This document shows positions 43,601-54,561 of a DNA stretch of 64,000 nucleotides, piece by piece. Position numbers and translations under genes: made by a program. The notes beneath the pieces are model-generated. The model searched no databases and was not told where the DNA came from. It worked only from the letters and a program-made list of their open reading frames with translations. The DNA is from Brienomyrus brachyistius (Eukaryota; Chordata; Actinopteri; Osteoglossiformes; Mormyridae). How positions within the stretch are numbered: position 1 is the first letter of the stretch; every line of letters starts with the position of its first letter. The stretch covers positions 13,041,863 to 13,105,862 of the forward strand of contig NC_064542.1 of the NCBI RefSeq assembly GCF_023856365.1. The letters are read 5' to 3'.

Positions 43601-46600
43601 CACACTGCCGTCACGCAGCCAGTCTGGTGGGGAGGAACTGGGAAGAGGTCTGGGCGCAAACTGGGAGTGATCTGGGATTGGAGGTTTTGCTCCAAGTCCA
43701 AGGTCTCCCCAGAGGTACTCGGCGAGGGGCTCTGGAATGGGGGTGGGGCCTGGTAGGTCACTCCCCTCGCTATCCAGTCTGTCCCACTTAAGGTACAAAT
43801 CCCCCCGCTGCTGCCCTGGTGGCCTACACACCTCCCCTTTCCCTCTGGACCAGAATGCCTTGCAGCAAACAATCCCCACTGACTCATTGGATGGGTCCAG
43901 CCTGCTTTGACCCACACGCACACACACACACACGCCGGCTGACTTTAAACTTGTGGCTGAAGTGACATTGCAGGGTTGGTGGGGGGGGGGGGGGGGGGTT
44001 TTGTTCCCTGCTCTGACAGCCGACCCCATTCTTTGTGGGAGCCTGGGACACTGGGGGGGGGGGTGGCTGGGTTAAAGAGAGACTGCGGTGTTTCCAGTAT
44101 CCCTGGTTACACAGTGGGGGGTGTTCAACTTACCCCAGCAGCTAGGAATCCCACAGATCCGTCCCTTCTGTGACAGGTTAGGGGGGGTAACAGGGGTGTA
44201 TTGGCTGGGGGTTTTGGGGGAGGGAGCTCTGATCAGAGGGAGACATGGCGGTTCAAGTCCCAGGGTGACGGGGGCGGCAAGATGGAGGCAGCAAGCCTCA
44301 ATCGTCTAGATGTATGAATTAGCAAAATTGTGAGATATAAAAGTCACTTTGAAGTTAAGTACATACTACGCAGACCCATTAGGTTAATTATGGAAGGAGA
44401 GAGAGCCAAACAAGCGTAGTGATGGCTGTCGTTGGGGGTGTGGGCGGGGCTTGTGCTAACATGATGGAGGCAGGCAGGGGGCGCTCATGTCTCACCTTTT
44501 GGCTCCCCTGTGTCATTGCAGTTTCCCTCCTTCCTTCTAGGAGGGCGAGGTGATCGTCCTCCGGAGCATCTGAGGAATTTGAATTTTTTTGGGATTAGGA
44601 AAGTAGTGGGTGGGAGTTGGGAGATCGCTGGTGAATGAGGGGGACTGCATTATTTTTCTGGGAATGGGGGGCACATTCCACAGGAAGAAACAGGTTATTG
44701 TTCTTTAGAAGAAACCGATGAACTGAATATAGAACAGAAATGCGAGGTTGGGGTGAGGGGGGGGTGCACATTCTTAACTAATCCTATTGAAAATGTCCTT
44801 GAACAGACTGAAGCAGGCAGTCAGGGGAGAAGAAAAGAATGGAATGTGGTGAGGGGTTGGGGGTGCGTTCGACGGGGGGCCCGTTGCGTTTGATGGCCAT
44901 TAGCGTTGAATGCCTTACCTGCGCTGCTACGCTGCATGGAGAAGCGCGTTTTCTGTCATATAATGGCAGCTTAGAGCTCCTCGTTTTCACAGCAGCAAAC
45001 TGCCGCTTGTGTTCAGCCATAAGCTACCTGTTCGATTCCCGCTAAAGTGCGCGGAGCTGGCAGCCTGTCCTGCGGCGTGACGTGCGTGATGCAGGTAAAA
45101 AGGCAAGCGAGGTGCAGTCTGCCTCTTTGCAAACACTTTCCCTCACTCTGTTCATCCTGTTCGCGCTTCACTATTTCCGCTGTTCCTTTCATTGATCTTG
45201 TATGCATTCCATACATTTCACGTTTCTTCCACAAACAGCCACTTCTACCCTGGCCGTGTGTCGCCCTTAATGTGGGCCGGCGCCCCTATGATACCTGGTG
45301 CTGGCTGATCCTGTTGGATCTTTATATATATACAGACTGGATGGTTCCGCTAACAAATCCTGTGTGATGATGTACAGAAGGCAAAGAACTTTGTGTGTGC
45401 ATGTGTGTCGTGTGTATAATACATCATGAAATGTCCCCACAATGTGACTTTGACTCAGGTCCCCACAAAGGGAAACTCGGTTGTATAAAAATCAGTGACT
45501 GCAATCAAATAGCTGAAAATTGCCTGAAGTCTTGTATTTTGTTTGCTTACTTATGGTGAAGGTTTGTGCTGGGTGGGGGTTAAGGTTGTTGTTGGGGTTA
45601 GAGTTATGTACATAGGAATGAATGGAGAGGCCCCATAAATATATGGATACAAACGTGTGTGTGTGTGTGTGTTCTGTTTATGTCCCATGATGCACTGCTG
45701 TCCGATTTGCGGCGTCCCCCAACCCATATGCAAGCACCTCCCTTGGGGAGTCCCCTCTCCTAAGCGTGCCCTCCTCCGCAGAGTTCTTCCGTGAGCTGCT
45801 GGACAACGCCGAGCGCTCCCTGCACGACATGTTCGTCCGCACCTACGGCCAGATGTACGTGAAGAACGCCGAGCTCTTCAAGCGCTTCTTCCGCGAGCTG
45901 CGGCGTTACTACGCGGCCGGCGCCGGCGCCGTCGACCTCGACGGCATGCTGGCTGATTTCTGGGCGGAGCTTCTGGAGCGCATGTTCCAGCTCGTCAACG
46001 TGCAGTACGAGTTCAGCGAGGCCTACATGGAGTGCGTGAGCCGGCACACCGAGCAGCTGCGCCCCTTCGGTGATGTGCCACGTAAGCTCCGCCTACAGCT
46101 GACGCGCGCCTTCGTGGCGGCTCGCACCTTCACCCGCGGCCTGGCTCTGCTGCCCGACACCATGGCCAAGGTGTCCACGGTGAGTGTGGCGGGTATTGGG
46201 GGTCTGCTTCTGCGGTGATACCTGTGTATGCTGGCGTGGAAGTATTTAGCTTTTAATGAATAGGCTCTGCTGGGCTGTGAACAGACACAGCTGCCCCGTC
46301 TTCCTGAATTTAGGGAGTGACTGGTCGTTTAGAGCTTCGAACCAGTACAAATACACCCATCCGCCCATCTAACCCCTCCCTTCCTCAGTCCAGGTTCATG
46401 GTGGGGGGGCACAGAGTCTATCCCAGACAGCATATGGCACCCAGTAGCACCTGCATAATGCTTTTGATTACTTGTATGGATTGTTGAAATCCATAATTAT
46501 TATAAAGTGTGCGTCATTATTTTGTTTGTTGAATAAGCTGATGTTATATTCTCTATACAAAATGCAGGGTTGTCAAGTCCAGTAAAACTAATGTCTTGAC

Positions 46601-46789
46601 AGAAATGCTTTTAACAGAGAGGTAGTTGGCAAGAGCTGAATCCAAGAAAGTAGCACCAGAATCGACTTCCGCTAAACCTGACTTGGGAATCAAATTTGGG
46701 GTGGGGGGGCAACTGGGGTGTCTGTCTGATCTGTGTCTGGGCAGGTGAGTTTCTCCCTGATCAAGGAGTGGGCCTTGTGTGCTGTCTGG

Positions 46790-46844
<55 letters not shown>

Positions 46845-49643
46845 CATGCATATGCAGACGGTCCCTAACAGCATGCCCCCTCCCCCCTCCCCCCCCCCCC
46901 CCCCCCCCCCCGTGCAGGTGAGTGCTTCTCCAAGCTGTGCCCGTGCAGCCATGAAGATGCTTTACTGCCCTTACTGCTCGGGCCAGGTGACGCTGAAGCC
47001 GTGCCAGAGGTACTGCATCAATGTGCTACGCGGCTGCCTGGCCAACCAGGCCGACCTGGACTCCGAGTGGAACAACTTCCTGGGTGAGCCGGGGTCGCGG
47101 TCGGGGAGGCCGCGGTGAGTGTGGCATGAGCTGGTAGCTGGTGCGACAGGACCCAGCTGCTGTGGATTGGGGACATAAAATGCTGTGGATTGGGGACGGG
47201 CTGGCGGTGCTTAACATCTTTGGCTAAGGTGGTTTTCTCGTAGCACTTCACATTTCGGTCTTTAGATGGCGCACTTCTCCAGCTTTTATCTGGCTAGTGT
47301 GTGAATGTGTGAGCAGTACACCAGACTAGGTATGTACTTAACCAGGGTTGTATATTTTAAATAGCAATATTGTAAGTTAAAGTATTTTAGTGAAAGCATA
47401 TATTAAATACTGTGAAAAGACGGTTGGCGAATGGCGAAGTGAGGGTCAGTGATATCTCTGTGCCTCCCCCTTGTGGTGAACAGCAGCAATGGTAGATGTC
47501 TTGATTTTTCTAACTTGGATACACAGAGTAGTGGTAAGGGTAGAATTGTGATACATCTTTGTCCTTTTATCTTCCAGATGCCATGCTGAGCCTGGCGGAG
47601 AGACTGGAGGGGCCGTTTAACTTTGAGTCTGTGATGGACCCGATTGACGTGAAGATCTCCGAAGCCATCATGAACATGCAGGAGAACAGCATACAAGTGT
47701 CGCAGAAGGTTAGCTTGTCCGTCCTGGTCCCAGTCCCTTTATCAGTGCTGTCTCATGTGAATGCTCGCAGGAAAAGCCTGGCTCAAACCAGAATGGAAGT
47801 GGGGGTGTGGCCAAAGTGTGCTGGCAGTGCCTGATTGGGTGGTTAACCATGTATCGCTACAGATGTCTGTTAACAATGATGATGGGTGGGGGGGTTGATG
47901 TGGAGCCCTGTGCTGGGGTTTGTGTTGTTCATGCCCAATGGTGTCCGTATTGACCAACCTCCCTCGTCCAAACCGTCGTAGGTGTTCCAGGGATGTGGTC
48001 AGCCCAAACTGGCCATGACCTTCCGATCCCGACGTGCCGTGAGTGAGGTCGGCTACACTGGCCGCTTCCGGCCGTACAGCCCGGAGGCACGGCCCACCAC
48101 CGCTGCCGGCACCACTCTGTACAGACTGGTATGTGGACTTCAGCTTCCTCTTTCATTTGGCTTCAGACCGCATGCTGCTTCCTGCCTGGACACCAACCTG
48201 CAACTCATGGGTCACCTTCAAAGTTTAACCGTGTGCAACATCTGCTGTTCACGGGCGATAAAGCCGCTGATTATTATTAATCCAGCAACCTGGATTTAGC
48301 CTCATACCTGCCAAACCGTATCCTGTTTCGAAAGCAGCCTGGTATCTTGGGTTTTGAAGCTTGGCCGTTAATCGGCTCGTGTCCTTCGAAGCTGGGGGCT
48401 TCCAGGAGTGAATCATCGCTTCCTGTGTGTTTGTAGACGGTTGTGAGCATTCTGACCCATCTTTGCAGGAAGTTGGAAGGGCAGTGTGGACCGGCAGGTT
48501 TACTCCACGTAAAGTCATGAGTAACGTGGCTGTATCCTGTACACCCTTGAGAGTAATCAGATGTATCTAAGCTGTACATCCTGAGCATTGGGGTCCTCCA
48601 CCTGCCCCACCCCCACACAAACGCGTTCCTTCGCTCCGTCCAGGTGACAGACGTGAAGAAGAAACTGAAGCATGCCAAGAAGTTCTGGTCCACGCTGCCG
48701 GAGACCGTCTGTGTCGGGGAGAGGGTTGGCCCCACCGATGACTGCTGGAACGGTACTGCCAAGAGCAGGTGAGTGAAATTCTGGGAGTGACGTGTAGAGT
48801 GGACAGGTGGACATTGAGAAGCTGGGTCTGGTACAAAGCAGGTTCTGCTGTAGGGCGGTTGGTTCCTAACCTAGCAAAGTCTCAATAATGCTGAATAAAT
48901 ATGGCTTATCCTATCCAAATGTCAGCCCATTTGTTGCTGCAATGTTAGTAATCCTTATAGATCTCATATATCAAGGGAAATGCCACAGGAGATTTTCTTC
49001 ATCAGGATTGGTTTCCTCCTCCTCAGATACGAGTCGGACCTCACAGACAGCGGATTGGCCAATCAGGTGTCCAACCCTGATGTGGAAGTGGACATCACCA
49101 AGCCCGACGCAGTGATCCGGAGGCAGATCATGGTCCTGAGGGAGATGACCAGCTGGCTAAAGGCCGCCCACAGCGGCAACGACATCACTACAGACAACGG
49201 TGAGGACTGAAAGGCATGCGCGCCACACACTACAGCTGCTTTTCAATTCAGCCGCACATTTTAGGCGACTGAACAGGCTGAAATTTAAGTCAGAACAACA
49301 GATGGGATGCTCTCGAAAGAACGACACGCACTAATTCTGTTTAAGTCCTTGTATATCCTGTTATGGACATTGTTCCCTCTCTGGACACTTGTTCCGCTTC
49401 TACCCCCTTTTACACTCTTGCTCTTTGTGCCCCACAGAGGTTGGCAGTGGTGGTGAGGAGAGTGGCAGTGGGTGTGACTCGCCATCCTGTCAGGACATAT
49501 ACTTCTCCACCGCGGCTCCTGTCATGCCTCGGCTGGTCAAGGTTGCACATAAGGAGCCAAATAGTGGTGCCGCCCTGTTGGCCATACATGGTACTACCTT
49601 GGCCGGGCTTGCCCTGGCTCTGCTCATTGTGCACGGGAGATAA
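31512..49643 (+). CDS. gpc4: glypican-4, complete gene, 9 exons
   Basis: Glypican-4 is a GPI-anchored heparan sulfate proteoglycan; its zebrafish orthologue (knypek) acts in Wnt/PCP-dependent convergent extension. Nine exons join to 553 residues after correcting one apparent extra base in exon 2 (human GPC4, about 556). Landmarks: signal peptide 1-22, [99 protein letters not shown], and a Ser-Gly cluster at residues 489, 494 and 496. The C-terminus is hydrophobic. Several positions resemble GPC6, but SKSC at the N-terminus, NG.HLK and the location between gpc3 and hs6st2 favour gpc4. All splice sites are GT-AG with consistent phases. Confidence 0.9.
41310..41432 (+). mobile_element. LINE-type 3' tail fragment
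   Basis: GTACAGCACTTTGGCCAACC followed by GTTTAAAAGCCCCCTATAAATAAA and CTTTGATTT resembles 3' tails of fish non-LTR retroposons. There is no coding sequence. Confidence 0.5.
41458..41632 (+). mobile_element. tRNA-derived SINE
   Basis: A TGTGGTCGCAAGGTTATTGG / TTCAAAACC head is followed by GAGCCCTTGAGCGAGGCCC, TTAACCCCAATTGCTCTAGGG and the tail AAAGCGTTTGCTAAATAAAT, with a short (AAAT)n end. This is the best preserved member of its family in the window. Confidence 0.75.
42752..42911 (+). CDS. gpc4: gpc4 exon 2 (with apparent frameshift)
   Basis: Phase 1 in (GGC split across the intron), phase 1 out at the first of three identical GTAAGT donors. It reads [14 protein letters not shown]; then the family match jumps one frame to [20 protein letters not shown] through FTQRHRHFD (human EMEEKYSLQSKDDF...YKKFDE). 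Dropping one A of AA at 42793-42794 restores continuity. Read literally, a stop appears at 42907-42909. The last 31 bp belong to a 59-bp tandem repeat that continues into the intron. Confidence 0.85.
42881..43050. repeat. gpc4: 59-bp tandem triplication of exon 2 end plus splice donor
   Basis: Units start ACCTTCACCC at 42881, 42940 and 42999; each contains CACTTTGACC or TACTTTGACC followed by GTAAGTGGAC. The repeat duplicates the last 31 bp of gpc4 exon 2 and about 28 bp of intron, giving donors at 42912, 42971 and 43030. Copies differ by a few bases, so the event is not brand new. Confidence 0.95.
42912..45781 (+). other. gpc4: gpc4 intron 2
   Basis: Holds copies 2 and 3 of the exon-donor repeat, a G18 tract (43981-43998), and copy 3 of the GT-flanked GGGGACC repeat (45405-45671). 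No further exon is seen. Confidence 0.75.
45405..45671. repeat. GT-flanked GGGGACC interspersed repeat, copy 3
   Basis: Blocks in order: GTGTCGTGTGTATAAT, TGTCCCCACAATGTG, GGTCCCCACAAAGGGAAACTC, GCAATCAAATAGCTGAAAATT, CTTATGGTGAAGGTTTGTGC, GGGGTTAAGGTTG, CATAGGAATGAATGGAGAGG, CCCCATAAATATATGGATAC and a GT tract. This is the most complete copy. Confidence 0.83.
45782..46179 (+). CDS. gpc4: gpc4 exon 3
   Basis: 398 bp, residues about 106-238, phase 1 in, phase 0 out. It encodes the helical N-lobe: [79 protein letters not shown], ending DTMAKVST. It is highly conserved with GPC4/GPC6 and very GC-rich at third positions. Confidence 0.95.
46180..46917 (+). other. gpc4: gpc4 intron 3
   Basis: Contains a degraded - strand SINE-like stretch (about 46364-46445: ATCCGCCCATCTAACCCC and GAGTCTATCCCAGACAGC) and a (GT)n tract (46792-46843). 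A C23 homopolymer (46889-46911) directly forms the acceptor pyrimidine tract of exon 4. Confidence 0.75.
46792..46843. repeat. (GT)n microsatellite
   Basis: About 25 uninterrupted TG units, ending some 45 bp before the C23 tract at the exon 4 acceptor. Confidence 0.95.
46918..47083 (+). CDS. gpc4: gpc4 exon 4
   Basis: 166 bp, phase 0 in, phase 1 out. It encodes [20 protein letters not shown], then [20 protein letters not shown] and [14 protein letters not shown]. It carries six conserved glypican cysteines of the N-lobe disulfide core. Confidence 0.95.
47084..47577 (+). other. gpc4: gpc4 intron 4
   Basis: Unique sequence with a short duplication (TGCTGTGGATTGGGGACAT and TGCTGTGGATTGGGGACGG near 47158-47195). 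Nothing else is recognised. Confidence 0.7.
47578..47708 (+). CDS. gpc4: gpc4 exon 5
   Basis: 131 bp, phase 1 in, phase 0 out. It encodes [40 protein letters not shown] and VSQK, nearly identical to GPC4 and GPC6. It is the most conserved exon of the gene. Confidence 0.96.
47982..48128 (+). CDS. gpc4: gpc4 exon 6
   Basis: 147 bp, phase 0 on both sides. It encodes [40 protein letters not shown] and AAGTTLYRL. In human GPC4 this region contains the furin-type RISR site. Here FRSRRAVSE offers RSRR, a plausible convertase site. Confidence 0.93.
48129..48643 (+). other. gpc4: gpc4 intron 6
   Basis: Unique sequence. No exon, no clear repeat. Confidence 0.7.
48644..48768 (+). CDS. gpc4: gpc4 exon 7
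   Basis: 125 bp, phase 0 in, phase 2 out. It encodes [23 protein letters not shown], then [11 protein letters not shown]. The CWNG motif shared with gpc3 exon 5 is present. Confidence 0.95.
49027..49199 (+). CDS. gpc4: gpc4 exon 8
   Basis: 173 bp, phase 2 in, phase 1 out. It encodes [40 protein letters not shown] and SGNDITTDN, matching GPC4/GPC6 (GLANQ.NNPEV, RQIMALRVMT, YNGNDV). Confidence 0.94.
49438..49643 (+). CDS. gpc4: gpc4 exon 9 (heparan sulfate sites and GPI signal)
   Basis: Begins [18 protein letters not shown], giving three Ser-Gly glycosaminoglycan sites (residues 489, 494, 496) in an acidic setting, as in human SSGEGSGSGC. A hydrophilic stalk follows, then a hydrophobic tail [19 protein letters not shown] and TAA at 49641-49643. 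Confidence 0.93.
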
Positions 49644-49938
49644 AGGCCAAGGAAAGAGGGAAAAGGAGACCCTGAGAAAGGACAATACAACAGCCCTCTG
49701 GTTTTTGGCGTGTCCACCATGTGGAAGACTCTTGACTTACAGTAATTTCACATTTTAATTTGATTGGTTTATGTGAATGGACATTAAGCATTCAGCGAAG
49801 GGATTTAATTCTTGGACACTCCAACTTCAGATTTTACATTTAATCGTCAATGACTTTTCCTTCATTTTTTTTTTAAACCCCCATCATTCACGTTGTTGGA
49901 CGCTGTACCTCCATTTTTTTTATGACTGTGATTTAGAG

Positions 49939-49940
<2 letters not shown>

Positions 49941-49979
<39 letters not shown>
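49941..49979. repeat. (GT)n microsatellite in gpc4 3' UTR
   Basis: About 19 TG units, some 300 bp after the gpc4 stop. Confidence 0.95.
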
Positions 49980-49985
<6 letters not shown>

Positions 49986-50243
49986 CCTGTATACCTGCCT
50001 TTGCCCAAGCAGCACAATAGCTTAAAGTGTCTTATGGAACAATTTACCCATTTTAAAAAGAACAAATGTTAAGAATTCTCAAGTGTGTGACTGTGCGTGT
50101 GAATGGAAAAAGGGGAGGGGCGGCCGGGGGTGTGTTTTGTGGAAAGGGAGAGTAGGGTAAGGATACGGTTACTATCATAGGTGGCTTTTTCTCATCTTCA
50201 AATCCGGGATTTACCATGAACTGGCTGAAAGTATGAAGTAATG

Positions 50244-50249
50244 AATAAA
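50244..50249 (+). terminator. gpc4: gpc4 candidate polyadenylation signal
   Basis: Canonical AATAAA 600 bp after the stop codon. A second signal variant, ATTAAA, lies at 50584-50589. Confidence 0.45.
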
Positions 50250-51365
50250 CGGGGCCGTGTTCAACAGCTCATGGGCAGTGAGACAGGCCCCTGTTTGATG
50301 CATCAGAACCACAGTCTGGTTCCCAGTGTGCAGGCGGAACCTAGAGCTAAAGCTGGGAGCAAATGCATCCCCGGTTTCTCTTTCAGCTGGGGGAAAGTTG
50401 GAAGCCTGCGGTCTGGGGTACGAGGGACAAGTCTGAAGGCTCCTCGCCCAAGTCGAGCTGCTTAACTCAAACCTCAAAGAGTCTGGGTATAGCGCCATCT
50501 GCCTGTAGGAGGAGACCCATGGCCTGTTTTGGTGTGACAGCACTCTAAAAGAAACTTTCACAGTTAAGTTTTCATTTTCAATCATTAAAGAAAGAAAGTG
50601 CTGGACGGAGCAAAGCGATGCAGAAGCGTTTGAAGCTGTCTTAGTGATGTGAAATTTTAATTGCGATACCGTGGGAAAGTTAACTCAATTGCACAGTGCT
50701 GGGGAGAGACAGGAAGGCAGCTCAGTCCCTTAGATGTTGGTTTTGCTGCTTGTAACTAAGCAACGACTTTCCTTACTCGTGCAGTTACATGCCGACTTTG
50801 TCGGGGCTGCACGTCTCACACCCACACTGTACCAGTTCTCATTTCAGGTTTTATTTTTGTTCAGGATGCCAGGATATCATGCACCATTCAGTCCCCAATA
50901 TCTGCCTCATATCCTTTTATCTCAGCCAATCATCCTTGGTCACAGGACAAAGGTTCACCTAACAGTTATGCAGGGGTTTGCTCATGTAATTGTGTGTATG
51001 TGAAAATCAGTGTCCATTCTGTTTAAACTGCCTGACTGTCTTTGGGGATGTTTTTAATCAGTCCACTGTACATGTTGTTTGCATAAATCACCTCACAATA
51101 CTATTCCAAATCTTGTAGCTCTTGTACAGTAAATTATTTAATCGCATGTTTATTTTTAAAGGCCAGCATTTGAGAATCGCTCTTGTTAGCTATCAGAAGT
51201 ACCCTTTTGAAACCAAATATACATATTTACATAGGTGAAAAGTAATTAAGTTTGTCAAGCTAGTATTTTTATACGGCCTTCATAAAACAATGTTTTGTGT
51301 TGAAGATGTTGACTGTAATGAGGAATTTCACTGGTGAATATTGGACAGACTTTGTGGGCCTCTTG

Positions 51366-51600
51366 TTACGGTACCGTTGAACTCAAATCCCAGAGGAGTT
51401 ACGGAGGAAAAATGCACCAGTAATTTTTAAACCACAACACAATGATTAATTTGAGGCTGAAAAATCATGGATCTGCTATAACAGGAAAGAAAAACCTGTT
51501 TAGGAGTAACACTAACTGTGTTAACATCAACTGTGTCTGGACATGACTGGGAGGATGAACAGTGATTTGGGAAAGAAATGGAGATGCACCGCATCATCTT
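51366..51600. repeat. Dispersed repeat, copy A
   Basis: Shares a colinear series of words with 56930-57225: GAACTCAAATCCCAGAGGAG, TACGGAGGAAAAATGCACCAG, CATGGATCTGCTATAACA, CCTGTTTAGGAGTAACACTA, GACATGACTGG.AG.ATGAACA and GGGAAAGAAATGG..ATGCACCG. No coding potential; family not recognised. Confidence 0.8.
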
Positions 51601-52760
51601 TGGTGATCAGACTCAAAAAAATAATTTGCCTTTAAAGGACTCCAGTACTGGGAGATATTTGAGAGTTTGGAGATTCAGCCAACTGCCAGGTCCTGTCATA
51701 ACACACCCTACCTGCAAGGATCCAAAGTGTTCAGCAGTTCTGTAGAAGTAGAACAATAGTCCTTTTCAATTGACAACCTTGTGGAGAATGATCCCAACTG
51801 GTTGGCAGATAACTAATTCCCCAGATTAATAAATATCTGGTTCACATTCAACTTTCAGGCCAGGAACAGATAGCGGGTGAAGCAGAGAAATCTTACACCC
51901 AAACTGGAGGGAAATGGTGAACTAACTGAAGGAAAAAATAATCTTGTAAATACATGAGCTGGTTTAGATGTCTCTGAAAGAGGCTGTTAAAGGTTTTAAA
52001 AACCCACTTTCACAGAATATCTAATCTTGGAAGGGAATGAAGAATTAAAAAGGTCAATTGAACAGCATTTATTGCTTTTGTTAAATTACAAGAGACTGCA
52101 TTTATGTTTCACAGTGTACCTTTCAGTAAACATTTCTTTCCAGGAAGCAATTGGTGATTGGGCAAGGTGACATGGGTGTGGGACAGATGTGCTTTTATTT
52201 TCAGTTTACCCCAATGTCACGTCAGACCAGGCCTGTAGCCACAAATGAAATTTGTGGTAAGTCTGGCAGCCCTACCGCATTGTGGTCCTCGGTAGATTTT
52301 GCCATGGTGGTAGTGGGAAGTTATCCTCAATTAGATTTTGGTAACTGGGGGGGATTTCCCCTCAGAGGATTTTGTCAATGGGGGGGGGGGGATAAAGCAA
52401 ATTTTTGGGGGGGGGTTCAAACTCTAGTAACTATGTGCCTATTTGTCAGACTGTTTTATTTTGTGAAATGATACTGCTTTGACCAAAAAACAGCACACAT
52501 AGGCCTATTGGTGATCAACCTATAATGAGAACATTTAAATTTGATATCTATTGTTTTCTGTGAAGTGTTTTATAATATTGGTAATATTTCAGGATACTCC
52601 ACCCTAAAACATGCAGGTTTTGAAAATATAAAACCGAGAACTGGTTTTCAAGGTTATGTGAAGCAGGAAAGCATTTTAAAGCAAAATGTGAAAAAAGCTA
52701 AATATGTAATACATATGCATAGAAATAAAAGGAACACAAATTCACTAGATTGAAAATGTC

Positions 52761-53334
52761 TTCATTTTATTCTTTGCTTTCTTTCAGGGAAAGTTATATA
52801 CAGTAACTTACATGTTCACAGCGTCACTTGTTACACGTTTCCTCGTAGTCATTTAAAATAAGCCCATTTGCTTTCTCAACAGTGTGACAGGATATGTTGT
52901 AACTAACGGGTTTTTCTTCTCCACTTCCTTATCTGCTCCCTATGAAGATTTTCTGTATTTTGTGTAGGTGTTTTGTTGAATGATCATTAATCAAAATCGT
53001 GTAGCCATTGATAGGAGCCTAATGCTGAAGTCTTCACAGTCCCTGTATATTGTGGAATTTACGATAAATTTTGTTATGTCTTTATTATACAATTCGGACA
53101 GTTGGGTCGACCTATATTATTCAGTAAAAAATATAATAGACGGTTATGTGTAAAACGGTCTCCGCTGGGTAGTAAGGAAACTAGCGTTTTACCATCTGTA
53201 ACGATAACGAAGCCTACATGCAACACACATGAAGAATTACATGATATGATGATGAGGTAGCCACGTTCGACTCGGCAAACAGATACATAATAAAAATTAA
53301 TTCTTACGAGTTAGATTATTAGCTTTCAGCAAAA
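52761..53334. other. Intergenic, gpc4-tRNA
   Basis: AT-rich unique sequence. I see no gene. Confidence 0.6.
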
Positions 53335-53407
53335 TGCCGAAACCCGGGATCGAACCAGGGACCTTTAGATCTTCAGTCTAACGCTCTCCCAACTGAGCTA
53401 TTTCGGC
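53335..53407 (-). tRNA. trnF-GAA: tRNA-Phe (anticodon GAA)
   Basis: The minus strand folds as a complete 73-nt tRNA: acceptor GCCGAAA pairs with TTTCGGC plus discriminator A; D-arm AGCTCAGTTGGGAGAGC; anticodon loop CTGAAGA with GAA; T-arm with GGTTCGATCCC. Internal A box (TAGCTCAGTTGG) and B box (GGTTCGATCC) for RNA polymerase III are intact, there is no intron, and CCA is not encoded. The downstream minus-strand run TTTT (53331-53334) is a Pol III terminator. It appears to be a functional nuclear gene. Confidence 0.97.
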
Positions 53408-54180
53408 CGTGAAGATTCTCTTTGATTGCGCCTATAAAAATGGTAATGACTATAGTTCTAGAGAGACTACTACTAAGGTCATTTCTTATTTTTTTGTGAT
53501 CTAAAATGTGTATGTATGGTGGATTGTTTTCGCTCAACTATATAATTCAGTATTGTTTTGCGATTCTCTTTCTAGTTAAACGTATCATTCTAGTTTGCGA
53601 CGTCGGCCCAATGGAAACAACATTAAAACTGCACGTATTACCATACATGCCAACCTTGCTGCAGCGAAAACAGTGGGTTGGGTGACGGACGGCTTGTACA
53701 TTTTGAGCCATCAAAAAAAGACAGTCTGCTCGGATCCTTTGTCATTACTACTGCAAAATAACTTGCAGTTAAACAAACACGCCCCCCACATAGTGACTGA
53801 CAGAGAGCGCCTTGATCATGAGAAGCGTTTCTGTAAAACAAGCTCGTATGGAAAACAATCATCGGCAAATAGATCAATATGAAAAGTTTTACTTAATTGT
53901 GGAATTTAATCTGAATAATTTAAGCAATCACACACACATTCTATAAAATAATATTTTATCATAATGACTGTCTAATGAAAATCACAACGTCATTACGAAA
54001 TACATTTTATTAAAAGTTAAAAATAAAATGACACATTTAATTATTGAAATATTAACTTATTGACTTACATTTATTATACATATATATGCATGTGAATGTA
54101 TGTGTGTAGATATAAAATGATGAATATTATGGCGTTCCTCAGCCGTGTTTCACCTGAGCCAGGAATCACATGGGGTCGCA
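53408..54180. other. Intergenic, tRNA-hs6st2
   Basis: AT-rich sequence without a recognisable gene. The open frames at 53595-53882 (+) and 53638-53877 (-) have no family resemblance. Confidence 0.6.
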
Positions 54181-54561
54181 ATCACTCACACCCCTTTTTT
54201 CCTGCTACGTCACAGTTTCACGCTCGCGAAAGCGCAGGGAATGCTGGGAAACAGGGACTGATCTTTTGGTTATGATGGAGGTAAACAGACGGAACAGAAT
54301 CTTCTGTACAATGCAAGAGGAACGACGGTAGTTATCAAACAGTAAAAAACAAACCAAAAAAACTGTTAAAGTTGAGAAGGGCTGCGCTGCGGTCTGTGAG
54401 GTTCACTACAGTATCCCTTTGCGTTAAAACTTGTACTACTCGTTGTACTACTTCTTATTAACATGGCTCATATGTTCGATTGTTAAAGGACAGCATCTCT
54501 ACCCCAGGCGACACAGTGGGGCCAGAAGGTTGAGTAATGTTCCTTGGTTTTCCTCGAGAAG
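54181..54561 (+). promoter_or_regulatory. hs6st2: hs6st2 promoter-proximal region and 5' leader
   Basis: Base composition shifts from AT-rich to mixed/CpG-containing about 350 bp before the ATG. A CACGCTCGCGAAAGCGC stretch contains a TCTCGCGA-like core, and GGGAATGCTGGGAAACAGGG resembles a ZNF143/SBS-like ACTACA-less TGGGAA element. No TATA box is near. The promoter position is inferred. Confidence 0.35.

Larger units (their letters stand above)
49644..52760 (+). other. gpc4: gpc4 3' UTR and downstream
   Basis: Candidate polyadenylation signals are AATAAA at 50244-50249 and ATTAAA at 50584-50589; an AT-rich stretch continues to about 52740 with further AATAAA words. It contains a (GT)n tract (49941-49979) and copy A of a dispersed repeat (51366-51600). 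Which signal is used cannot be told from the sequence. Confidence 0.5.

Noticed and set aside
54544..54561. In-frame extension of hs6st2 upstream of 54562
   Set aside because: Starts with TTG, not ATG; the ATG at 54562 matches the conserved MDEKS N-terminus.
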